Shown here piece after piece: positions 24,694-33,495 of a DNA stretch of 37,166 nucleotides (positions are counted from its first letter, which is position 1; each line of letters begins with the position of its first letter). The DNA lies in NCBI GenBank assembly GCA_945873755.1, contig CAMCEM010000011.1:1-37166 (forward strand). The letters run 5' to 3'. This stretch comes from Chitinophaga pinensis. Its GTDB lineage: Bacteria > Bacteroidota > Bacteroidia > UKL13-3. Under the pieces are notes generated by a model. It ran no database searches. It saw nothing but the letters and a program-made list of their open reading frames with translations, and was not told the DNA's origin. Made by a program: the position numbers and the translations under genes.

Positions 24694-25824
24694 TTATAAC
24701 ATTTTTTCAGCCAATTGCTTAGCTACATTACTACTTATTGCCACTCCCATACCATTTAATCTTGCACCTACAAAAACATTGTCATTTATTTTTTCAATAA
24801 TAGGTTGTTTGTTATGCCCAAATGCCATGATACCACTCCATTTTTGATCAATTTCAAAATTAATTCCTGGAATAATTACTTCTTCTAAAAAAGTATTTAA
24901 CGTATCTTGAATTAAATCTGTGTTACCAAATTCAAGCGTTGTTTCGTTTATAAAATCTAAATTTCTACCTCCACCAAAAATTATTCTATCATTAAAATTT
25001 CTAAAATAATAATATCCATCATCGAAATGAAAAGTTCCATTAATTTTTAAGTTGTCTATTGGTTTAGTTACTAAAACCTGTCCTCTTCCGGGAATAATTT
25101 CAAGGTTGGGGAAAAATTTCTTTGTAAACGCATTGCTACAAAATGCAATTTTGGAAGCTTTAAAAATACTTGCAACACCGTTCACTGATTTAACTTCAAG
25201 TTCAACATTATTGTTTACAATACTGTAATTAATAACTTCTGCTCCTGTAATTATTTTTACACCTAATTGACTCACATATTCAATAAGCGATTTCATCATT
25301 AAACCGGTGTCAATTTGGGCTTCAAATGGGTTACAAATTATTGATTTAATCAACGCTTTATTAAATCCAAATTCGTTGACTAAATGAGGTGTAAAACTAA
25401 AAACGTTGCTTTTAAAAAAGTCTTCTAATAATTTATTTAATCTATTTAAATTGTAGTTCCAATCAGTATTACCTTCGATAAAAATTAATTCGTATCCACC
25501 AAATGGTTTAAAATCGAGGTGCTTATCAGTCAATCTATTTCTTAATATTGACAAACCATTTACTCTATTTTTAACCATTTCAACCACTGTCCTTTCGCCA
25601 ATTAAGTCAATATCACTTATCAATTCGCTCACTGAACCAAAACACGCAAAACCAGCATTTTTAGTTGAAGCACCAGATGGAAAAAGACCTCTTTCTAAAA
25701 CCAAGACAGATTTTAAGGGATTATTTTCTTTGATTTCGGCAGCCAATGAAAGCCCTGTTAAACCAGAGCCAATAATTATAAAATCGTATTGAGTAAAGTG
25801 TTTTGTTTCCCAAAAACTTATCAT
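24694..25824 (-). CDS. FAD-dependent oxidoreductase, DAO family
   Basis: 376 residues. The N-terminal dinucleotide-binding motif is GSGLTG in FIIIGSGLTGLSLAAEI, followed by the flavin-contacting ERGLFPSGASTKNAG, typical of the D-amino-acid oxidase/glycine oxidase/sarcosine oxidase superfamily. The C-terminal part has GGGRNLDF and WSGIMAFGHNKQPIIEK, also typical of the family. The substrate, probably an amine or amino acid, cannot be told. There is no signal peptide. It lies 96 bases upstream of uppS and could be the first gene of that transcript or separate; a terminator from the giant gene stands just before it. Confidence 0.88.
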   Translation of the reverse strand: MISFWETKHFTQYDFIIIGSGLTGLSLAAEIKENNPLKSVLVLERGLFPSGASTKNAGFACFGSVSELISDIDLIGERTVVEMVKNRVNGLSILRNRLTDKHLDFKPFGGYELIFIEGNTDWNYNLNRLNKLLEDFFKSNVFSFTPHLVNEFGFNKALIKSIICNPFEAQIDTGLMMKSLIEYVSQLGVKIITGAEVINYSIVNNNVELEVKSVNGVASIFKASKIAFCSNAFTKKFFPNLEIIPGRGQVLVTKPIDNLKINGTFHFDDGYYYFRNFNDRIIFGGGRNLDFINETTLEFGNTDLIQDTLNTFLEEVIIPGINFEIDQKWSGIMAFGHNKQPIIEKINDNVFVGARLNGMGVAISSNVAKQLAEKML

Positions 25825-25837
25825 AGTTATTAAATAA

Positions 25838-25872
25838 AAAAGCTGCCTCCAAAATATTTGGAGACAGCTTTT
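25838..25872 (-). terminator. Terminator of the giant secreted-protein gene
   Basis: AAAAGCTG plus CTCCAAA (25838-25853) pairs with TTTGGAG plus CAGCTTTT (25857-25872) around a 3-base loop. The single C/A mismatch in the plus strand becomes a G-U pair in minus-strand RNA, and the T-run follows on the minus strand, so it points at the gene ending at 25890. Confidence 0.9.
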
Positions 25873-25889
25873 AACGATTAATTATTTTG

Positions 25890-28800
25890 TTATTTTCTAA
25901 TTAAGGTAACTGAACCCCTTACTGTCTTTTCTTCACCACCTCTTAACTGATAAGTTAATAAATAATAATATGTTCCAGCTGGATTTTCTCCACCATCATT
26001 ATTGGTTCTTCCGTTCCACATAAAGTCTGATCTATCGCTTTCAAAAACATTATTACCCCATCTGTTCCAAATTAACATTTTGTATTTTTTCTCTCCAGTA
26101 ATGTCAATCTTGAACACATCATTTATTCCGTCATCATTTGGAGTAAATACGTTAGGAATGTTTATTTTACCTTTAGGTACTATTACTTCTATAATTTTAC
26201 AAACACTATCAGGACAAGATTGAGTTCCTGCAACATCTGCTATTATACAAACATTAAATGATTTAGTAGAATCAATATTAAACTCTTGTGTGAAATCATT
26301 TAAATTACTTGCTTCATCAAAATCTTTTGGATATCCAGTAAACAATGTGTTTTCAGGTAAATTATAAATTTTCCAAGTATACTTATCAGATATAGCAGTA
26401 TCAGAAGTATTTTGAAGTCTATAGAAACCTTCACCTGCAGGAGTTGCAATAAAATCAGCCTTCGATTTTAATGCTACTACAGTAACAGTATCCTGATTTT
26501 TACAAGGCGAAAATCCTTTTTCAAATCTAGTTGAATTTAATACCAATTGGTATTGACCAATTTGATTAAACTTATACTGCCATGAAGAATCTTCAACGTA
26601 ATCTGTTTTCAATAATGAATCTAATCGTGTAGTATAATTCGCATCAAAAACATCCATTCTGAATCTGTTAATGGTATCTCTATCAGATCTATTGAATAAT
26701 CTAAATACTTCTCCAACACACACAGTGTCTTTTGATGATTCAAGACCTACTTGGTAAGGAATATTTGTTGTAATCCTAATTGGCAATTCAAAACCGTCAA
26801 CTGTATCAGGGTAATAAGATGGCCTACAAACACTTGAACTTCCGTCTTCAGTACTGTAAGCTTCTGCCCTAATGAAGAAAGTGCCCGGTTCGTCATAGAA
26901 GAACTCAACTGTATCTATTACAGAATACTTAATTGGTATAGATAAATTATCTGGTCTACCAGAACGGATAATTGTTAATTTCGTGAATGTATCCCATGGA
27001 TTTGACCATGATTCTCTTTCAGGAATACTCACTACTCTAACTCTGTGAGGAACACAACCTAAAGTGTCATCTAAAATTACTAAATGAGGTCTAGGGCCAC
27101 TAATTACAAAATCTTTAAATGCTGTATCAGTACAACCTTGTTGTGTACTAATTGCTAATCTTAAGGTAAATTTGCCATACCTTCTGTAATCGTATTGAGG
27201 GTCTTCTAAAATAGATTGAGGTGCTAACGGGTTATATTTTCTGTCACCAAACCACCATTTCCAAGTTGCAATTCTATCTAATGAATCAATACCGGTTGTA
27301 GCAAAGTAATCATCAAAAATAATAGATGAATCTTTAAATAAAAACTTATCTCCACAAGCATATACATCTTTTGCTTCAATATAAGCTTTAGGTTTTACTA
27401 CATTTACATATTGCACACAAGTATCCCATCTTCCAGTACTATCAATTGAATACATTGATACTTTATATCTGCCATAAACTGGGTATTTCCATGTAACAGG
27501 ATTTGTAGTTCTAAATGAACCAAAAGCGTCAATGACCCCATCGGTTTGAAAATCCCAATAAATACGCTCATGGAAAAACTGTCTATTTTTATAACACCTT
27601 GTTGCAGGTGCTCCATTGGCATCAACTCCAACTACACGTAAATTATTGTGTGTTAATGGACAAACAGCAGTAGTGCCTGGGTAAATTAAATAATCTGTTA
27701 AATCGTAATTTACACTTGCTTTGATTGTATCGTTAGGGTAATCAAATTTTGAATAAGCCCAGTCATGCATGTTTCCAAAATCGTGGTTTCTATCAAAATT
27801 TTCTCCAGGAGCCAATGGCCTTGAACAATTTGATGAAGGATACCAATATCGAATAGAGTCATAAAAATATACCGTTTCACCTTGACAGAATACAGTATCC
27901 CATTCGCCAGCAGCATTTTTTATGTCAAAAGTATCTATTACACCAATTACTAAATATTTAGTAATCCTATTCTCGCAACGAGAAAAATTATTTGCAACCA
28001 TATTATGCAATACAGGTGTTATGTCGCCTCTTCTTTCCAATTGGCCATTTCCACCTAAAACCATTTGCTCAAAAGTAGATTTATAATACCTGTGCTTTAT
28101 AGGGGTAAACATTAAACTAGAATCTCTTCGTTCTATTATGGTGTCAATTCTTGTTGGTGGCAATACCCTTGCTATATCATCACATCTGTAAATTATATTT
28201 ATAATTGTATCAACCGATATTCGGGTACCTATAGGAAAATATTCAATGTTTGAAAGTGTCCAAGGAAGTTCGTTCGAATTAAAATTGTACCTTATTCTAT
28301 TATAAGGAATGTCTTCGTCAGGTTGGTAGTAAAATGAATCGACTGTTGCTGTTCCATCGCCCCACGACCAAATATCGGCAATTACATTATCTTGAATAGA
28401 GTCGTAATAATGAAAAGTAACTTCATCGCCTTTTCCTCTTAAATAACAAAATGCTGGTTTACTAGGAAATTCGTAAGCAAAACGTTCTGTTGTGTAATTG
28501 GCATTTAATTCAATAAATCTAAAGAATTTATGGTACCAAACTGTGTCACTAAAACACGAAGGTAAAGTACAATTGGTTGGAGAAAAACATCCTGTTCCAA
28601 CTATTAAACCTATTGTTACCCATCCTTTAGGATCTACAGGCATATTTGAAACTCCACCACCTGTTGGTCCACTTGGCCAATAATGTAACCAGGCTCTTGA
28701 ACCAGAAGGAGAACTCCACTGACGAGGAGGTTGAGGAGGATAATTTACTGCTAAATACATCATTGGCATTACAGTTCCTCCAGGAGTGGTTCCACCTTGC

Positions 28801-31800
28801 CAAGTTACAAATCCATCTAATTCACATGGGGTATTGTCGTTTCTATCAAGTAACGAATCGTAGTTAATTAATAACATTGTTCTTTGGTTACTTGGAATAA
28901 TACCAGCACCTTGATTTGTTCTTGCAGAGTCTACATACCCAGTTCTGTTAAATAGCAATTGAGGATCGCCACCTGATGAACCTGATTTAAAGTTAGGACA
29001 AACTTTTCCATCTTGACTTAAACCAAAAGCATCTGGACGGGTAAAACTTAAAGTTACACTGCTTGTACCATTACAATCCCAATCATCTAAGTAAACTGAA
29101 TCTCTTATTATTGAATCTTTTAATCCAAATGTTACTGGATCATATACTTTTATGGTATCAAATTTTAATTTTACAGTTCTATAACTTGGATCGCCTGAGA
29201 TATTATTCATCGTGTCTTTCATACGAAGCGTAACCGTAATATCTTGTATAACTTGGCGCTCAAAAGCATATTTATACAAAGTTTTAGTTGGAGAAATTCC
29301 AGGAATAATATCTGATCCTCTATACACCCTTGGTTGTCCATCATTGGCAGGGGTTGCTAGTGTGATAACCAACTGGCCTGTATCTATCCTAGTTCCAGCA
29401 GGAATTAAATCCATCCAATTTCCACGAGAACTAGATATAGGATCTGGTATTCCACGATTTAGCGTAATTATATTATTTGCAGGAATATCATTTGGCCAAA
29501 TGTTGACCATAGTATCTATACGAGTAGGTGTAGGCCCAACAGCCGTCATTGGTTTGTTCCAAGCTGCAGAATCTCGTGGTTGCACCCAAGTAACATTTGG
29601 TGGGGGTGCAGTTGGTGATGGCCATTGCGTGTATCCTATACTCCATCGTGTATTGTCGTAAGGAGGAAAATCATGTCCATACTTGAACCAATCAAAAATT
29701 ACATCCCAATTGGTATACTGACGAGTTGGGAAAGTATCGTGAGAATAATTACAAGTATTTAATCTACCTAAATATGCTCTACCATTTGCCACAAAAGCAC
29801 CAATTGTTCTGTTTTGTAAATCACCAGCATCTAAATAAGGTTTTAAACCATTGCCCGCAGCCGATGGATTTGGAATAGAATAAGAAGTACAAGCAGGAGC
29901 ATATTGGTCTTCTGCAAAATCCCAACGAATCCACAACCTGTCTGATTGATAAGTTAATGAGTTATTTACAAATTGAACAGGAAAAGTAGGTCCACATTGT
30001 AGTTTTTGCCATTGCTGAACTACATCTCGTGGAGGGGGAGGACCACCAGCAGGGAATGGATTTTCAATTCTAACAAAAGGTCCTAAAATATTTACTCCTA
30101 AGCCTATCAATCTATCTCTAAATAATGTGTCTGCAACTCTAGTTGATCTTGATATTGGATTAAAATAATCTCTATAAAAAGGACGAGTAATTAAAACGCT
30201 GGTAAATGGATTTCTAAAAGTAGTAGCAGTAGTGTCTACCCATCTTTTTATTAATGCATTTTCATCAGTTCTAAAAAAATCCCAACTTGAACTCATTGAA
30301 TCTGCCCAACCAATATGGCGCGCATGAATTCCTAAAATTTCTGTCGGATCAACTGTGCTATAAATGGTATCGTAAGCATAGGCTGATAATTTTCCATTAT
30401 AGTTATAAAACTGTGCATTGGTAGCTGTATTTGGTGTAAGTATTCGCCCATTTCTAGTATAAAGAGTTGGGTTTAAAACTGGCCCATTGGGATTGGTATA
30501 GGCAGGAAAACCTGCTTTTGGAGCAGCTTGGTAATCTTGGTATTGATACCTATTTATATCATCTGGTAAAGTATCAATTCGTGACCAAAAATTGTAAGTT
30601 CTTACTTTTGCTGGTGTTCCAGGGCAGATAACAGTTAAAGTTGGAAAAAACTGACCCATCCCTTTGTATTGGTAAGTTGGTTGGAAAATGTTTCTAAATG
30701 GCAAAACATCAGACCCTGGTGGGTTTGCATTTGGATCACGGAAATGCCATTGAATATCTAATTGTGTTCCACCAACTCCTTGTAAATCGTATTTATTGTA
30801 TAGCGTTAAAGTAGCATCGCCTTCTTTCATCAAACAAACTGAATCAGCTATTGAATCGTTTGGAATACTTCTTTTTGTTAAAATTTCAATTTGGTAAATA
30901 ATGTTTTCAGGTAAAGTTAAACCTGTAGTTTCATAATAAAAAGTATCTCTACAGCCTGATCTTCTGTCTTGAACTATTAAAAAGGGACGAAATACATTAT
31001 TTTCAGTGTAAGTATGCGTGTATGCATTGTTCCATCTGGCTAAATCTTGTGCATTGGTATTTGGTGGTCCAGATACATATCTTGTTCCATCGCCATAATC
31101 CCATATAAAAGATTGTGTATTGGCATAACTTAATTGAGTAATATTTTTAAAAATAAATTGTGAGCTATCACATTGCGCTCTTCCAGTAATGGTAAAACCT
31201 GGCTTAATGTCTGGTGCAATTTTAATTGCCTTTGCACTTAATAAATCAACTATTGGATCAGTTGTACAACCAACTGAATCAACAACTCTTAGTCCAACTT
31301 GATAGGCAGGATTATTTAAAGCATATTGGTGACAAACATTTCTAATATTGGTATCAGTAATAAAACGTGCATTACCATCTCCATAAGTCCATTCAAAAGA
31401 TTTTAATGGTGCGGTTCCTTGAACAGACGTATTATTAAAACAATATTGATTGCCTTTGAAACATTGGTTATCGTTGCTACTTAATGTAAATGAAGTAGTT
31501 GGTCTTTTCCAAATTTTTCTAGTTTTAGTAACTACAATATCTGGTCCATTGTTTCTTTTTACAACCAAAGTAATAGTATATTCTCCACCATTTTGATAGG
31601 TTTTTGAAAAAAACGTATTTGGAGGATTTCCTGCAATTATTTTGTTTACCGCAGTATCGTTAGGAATTCCCCAACGAATGGTGTAAGAAATAACATTTGC
31701 AACTGGAATATTTGGCGTTACAGTTATTGATGTTAAATCAACTCCTGCACAAGCAATTGTTGGAGTCATGGTGAAATCAGACTGGGCTTTTGCCCAATTT

Positions 31801-31877
31801 GATGCAAATAAAATTAAGACCAAAACACTGAATTGTTTTAATCTTGTGATGGAATTTTTAAAGTACATATATTTCAT
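25890..31877 (-). CDS. Giant PKD-rich secreted protein with T9SS type B (CHU_C) sorting domain
   Basis: 1995 residues. A signal peptide (FSVLVLILFASNWAKAQ) begins after a short N-terminus; Met4 (31868) is another possible start. PKD-type motifs are scattered through it: WTYGDGNARF (about 160), WDYGDGTRY (about 258), WSWGDGTAT (about 1168), WKWWFGDRKYNP (about 1538). The C-terminal 90 residues are the gliding-associated type B sorting domain (NVFTPNDDGINDVF, then RWGNNVFES, ending GSVTLIRK). T9SS would move it across the outer membrane to the surface or medium, where it may act in adhesion or gliding; binding targets are unknown. It lies 69 bases downstream of the membrane-tethered CHU_C gene, so the sigma factor may drive it. 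Most of the middle has no recognisable domain. Confidence 0.88.
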   Translation of the reverse strand: MKYMYFKNSITRLKQFSVLVLILFASNWAKAQSDFTMTPTIACAGVDLTSITVTPNIPVANVISYTIRWGIPNDTAVNKIIAGNPPNTFFSKTYQNGGEYTITLVVKRNNGPDIVVTKTRKIWKRPTTSFTLSSNDNQCFKGNQYCFNNTSVQGTAPLKSFEWTYGDGNARFITDTNIRNVCHQYALNNPAYQVGLRVVDSVGCTTDPIVDLLSAKAIKIAPDIKPGFTITGRAQCDSSQFIFKNITQLSYANTQSFIWDYGDGTRYVSGPPNTNAQDLARWNNAYTHTYTENNVFRPFLIVQDRRSGCRDTFYYETTGLTLPENIIYQIEILTKRSIPNDSIADSVCLMKEGDATLTLYNKYDLQGVGGTQLDIQWHFRDPNANPPGSDVLPFRNIFQPTYQYKGMGQFFPTLTVICPGTPAKVRTYNFWSRIDTLPDDINRYQYQDYQAAPKAGFPAYTNPNGPVLNPTLYTRNGRILTPNTATNAQFYNYNGKLSAYAYDTIYSTVDPTEILGIHARHIGWADSMSSSWDFFRTDENALIKRWVDTTATTFRNPFTSVLITRPFYRDYFNPISRSTRVADTLFRDRLIGLGVNILGPFVRIENPFPAGGPPPPRDVVQQWQKLQCGPTFPVQFVNNSLTYQSDRLWIRWDFAEDQYAPACTSYSIPNPSAAGNGLKPYLDAGDLQNRTIGAFVANGRAYLGRLNTCNYSHDTFPTRQYTNWDVIFDWFKYGHDFPPYDNTRWSIGYTQWPSPTAPPPNVTWVQPRDSAAWNKPMTAVGPTPTRIDTMVNIWPNDIPANNIITLNRGIPDPISSSRGNWMDLIPAGTRIDTGQLVITLATPANDGQPRVYRGSDIIPGISPTKTLYKYAFERQVIQDITVTLRMKDTMNNISGDPSYRTVKLKFDTIKVYDPVTFGLKDSIIRDSVYLDDWDCNGTSSVTLSFTRPDAFGLSQDGKVCPNFKSGSSGGDPQLLFNRTGYVDSARTNQGAGIIPSNQRTMLLINYDSLLDRNDNTPCELDGFVTWQGGTTPGGTVMPMMYLAVNYPPQPPRQWSSPSGSRAWLHYWPSGPTGGGVSNMPVDPKGWVTIGLIVGTGCFSPTNCTLPSCFSDTVWYHKFFRFIELNANYTTERFAYEFPSKPAFCYLRGKGDEVTFHYYDSIQDNVIADIWSWGDGTATVDSFYYQPDEDIPYNRIRYNFNSNELPWTLSNIEYFPIGTRISVDTIINIIYRCDDIARVLPPTRIDTIIERRDSSLMFTPIKHRYYKSTFEQMVLGGNGQLERRGDITPVLHNMVANNFSRCENRITKYLVIGVIDTFDIKNAAGEWDTVFCQGETVYFYDSIRYWYPSSNCSRPLAPGENFDRNHDFGNMHDWAYSKFDYPNDTIKASVNYDLTDYLIYPGTTAVCPLTHNNLRVVGVDANGAPATRCYKNRQFFHERIYWDFQTDGVIDAFGSFRTTNPVTWKYPVYGRYKVSMYSIDSTGRWDTCVQYVNVVKPKAYIEAKDVYACGDKFLFKDSSIIFDDYFATTGIDSLDRIATWKWWFGDRKYNPLAPQSILEDPQYDYRRYGKFTLRLAISTQQGCTDTAFKDFVISGPRPHLVILDDTLGCVPHRVRVVSIPERESWSNPWDTFTKLTIIRSGRPDNLSIPIKYSVIDTVEFFYDEPGTFFIRAEAYSTEDGSSSVCRPSYYPDTVDGFELPIRITTNIPYQVGLESSKDTVCVGEVFRLFNRSDRDTINRFRMDVFDANYTTRLDSLLKTDYVEDSSWQYKFNQIGQYQLVLNSTRFEKGFSPCKNQDTVTVVALKSKADFIATPAGEGFYRLQNTSDTAISDKYTWKIYNLPENTLFTGYPKDFDEASNLNDFTQEFNIDSTKSFNVCIIADVAGTQSCPDSVCKIIEVIVPKGKINIPNVFTPNDDGINDVFKIDITGEKKYKMLIWNRWGNNVFESDRSDFMWNGRTNNDGGENPAGTYYYLLTYQLRGGEEKTVRGSVTLIRK

Positions 31878-31946
31878 TTTTTATTATTTTAATTTTAAAC
31901 AGTTTGCTAACATAATATTATTTATTTCAAATTCAAATTTTATAAT

Positions 31947-32822
31947 TTATCTTATTAATTTTATTTTAGTCATTATGGTTTTGTTTTTTTCGTTATTTAC
32001 TAAATTATAAAGTAAAACACCATAGTAAACGCCTGAATAACATTGCTGTCCATTTTTTTGGTTTATACCATCCCAGCTATTATTTTTATCGTTCGACTCA
32101 AATATTAATTCATTGTTATGGTTATAAATTTTAAAGTTAAAAAGTTTTTCACCTTCAATTGGAATTACAAATTTATCGTTAATGCCATCTCCATTGGGTG
32201 TTAATACATTTGGCATTTCTTTAATTCCAAAATTACTGTTCTGTTCTTCAACATAAGTTACTACTTTTTCTGCTTCATCAATTGAGTCAATTTCTTGAAC
32301 TTGAGTTTCATTTAAATCAGAGGTTGATTCTGTTTTAATAAAATTAGGTGTAGGTTTTAAACTATTGTTTTCAATTAAATTGCTTTCTTTAACATTTAAA
32401 TTATTGCTTTCTGAATTGGTTTGAAAAGATTCACTTTTTATTGGAGTATTATTTACTTTGCTTTCTCTACTTTTCTTTACAAATACTTTTTCAGTTACAG
32501 TTTTTTTATCTTCAATTTTAGTTGGTAACTCTTCTTTAATTGTTGGTTGTTGCTTGCCAGGTAATTGAACTGTTTCAGTTATTTTATTTTTAGGAGAATT
32601 GGTTTTATAAAAATAATAAGAAACAGAGGAAACAACTGCCAAAAGCGAAACCATTTTTACAATTGAAATTGTTAATTTACTTGAAAATAGTTTTGACGAA
32701 TTACTAGCTTGACTTAACAAATTTGCATTGCCCATACTTTGTTCTACTCCTGCCCAAACATTTGGTGCATCTGGAGTAAAGTTTTCCATTTGGGTTTTTA
32801 ATATTTCGTCTAAATTGTTCAA
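31947..32822 (-). CDS. Membrane-anchored protein with anti-sigma-like N-terminus and CHU_C domain
   Basis: 291 residues from TTG at 32822, which overlaps the sigma-factor stop as TTGA; an ATG 33 bases further in is the alternative. Residues 1-48 are hydrophilic (LDEILKTQMENFTPDAPNVW), like the short cytoplasmic segment of Bacteroidota anti-sigma factors. One membrane helix lies at about 51-72 and there is no cleavable signal peptide. Residues 75-195 form a Lys/Glu/Ser/Asn-rich linker. Residues 200-291 are a CHU_C type B sorting domain (NVLTPNGDGINDKF through MTKIKLIR). The expected topology puts the sorting domain in the periplasm while the protein stays tethered. Placement behind an ECF sigma gene suggests an anti-sigma or regulator; this role is inferred. 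Confidence 0.78.
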   Translation of the reverse strand: MNNLDEILKTQMENFTPDAPNVWAGVEQSMGNANLLSQASNSSKLFSSKLTISIVKMVSLLAVVSSVSYYFYKTNSPKNKITETVQLPGKQQPTIKEELPTKIEDKKTVTEKVFVKKSRESKVNNTPIKSESFQTNSESNNLNVKESNLIENNSLKPTPNFIKTESTSDLNETQVQEIDSIDEAEKVVTYVEEQNSNFGIKEMPNVLTPNGDGINDKFVIPIEGEKLFNFKIYNHNNELIFESNDKNNSWDGINQKNGQQCYSGVYYGVLLYNLVNNEKNKTIMTKIKLIR

Positions 32823-33355
32823 TTTTTTAATTTATTATATTCTTTCAAAAATGCTGCTCTTGCTCTTGCAAGTTGGCTTTTTGAAGTTCCTTCATTTATA
32901 TTTAACATTTGTGCAATTTCGGCATGCGAATAACCTTCAATTGCGTATAAATTTAAAACTGTTCGGTAACCTATAGCCAATTTTTGCATGGTTTCCATAA
33001 TTTCCTTCTGACTTATTTTATCAATGGTATAATTATCAAAACCTAAATCAAATTCTTCACTTATATCAGTTGTTTCAGTATAAAATTTATTTACTCTAAT
33101 ACTTTCTAACGCACAATTTACAAAAATCCTTCTCATCCACGCTTCCAAAACTCCTTTCCCTTCAAACTGTTTCATTTTAGTAAAAACCCTTACAAATCCT
33201 TCTTGTAATACATCTTTTGCGTCTTCTGGATCTTTACAATACCTCAAACAAACTCCAAACATTTGCTTTACAGTATTTTCATACAATTTTTTCTGCGCTT
33301 TATTTTCGCCCTTTATACATCTATCTATTAAATCCTGACTTATGTTTTGGCTCAC
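32819..33355 (-). CDS. ECF (extracytoplasmic function) RNA polymerase sigma factor
   Basis: 178 residues. Region 2 is clear (DPEDAKDVLQEGFVRVFTKM followed by EAWMRRIFVNCALES), and region 4 carries the helix-turn-helix (GYSHAEIAQMLNINEGTSKS, then LARARAAFLKEY). Region 1.1 and region 3 are absent, as usual for ECF factors. It directs RNA polymerase to a small regulon, usually under control of a membrane partner encoded next to it. Here the partner gene overlaps its stop by 4 bases. The likely targets include its own operon and the 1995-residue secreted protein. It is divergent from another CHU_C gene, with 140 bases between them that could hold promoters for both. Confidence 0.94.
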   Translation of the reverse strand: MSQNISQDLIDRCIKGENKAQKKLYENTVKQMFGVCLRYCKDPEDAKDVLQEGFVRVFTKMKQFEGKGVLEAWMRRIFVNCALESIRVNKFYTETTDISEEFDLGFDNYTIDKISQKEIMETMQKLAIGYRTVLNLYAIEGYSHAEIAQMLNINEGTSKSQLARARAAFLKEYNKLKN

Positions 33356-33495
33356 TTTTTATAATGCTGAATAGGTTGATAGAAATATGTTATTTTTAGT
33401 TGCATTATAAAATAAAAAATTCTTAAAATTTTCTAAATCCTTTTTTTACAAGCTATTTGTTTTAAAATTTGTTTATTTTGTACTACATACAAACT

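Noticed and set aside
29212-29661. 149-codon open frame opposite the giant secreted-protein gene
   Set aside because: Antisense shadow of a well-supported coding frame, with no recognisable domain.
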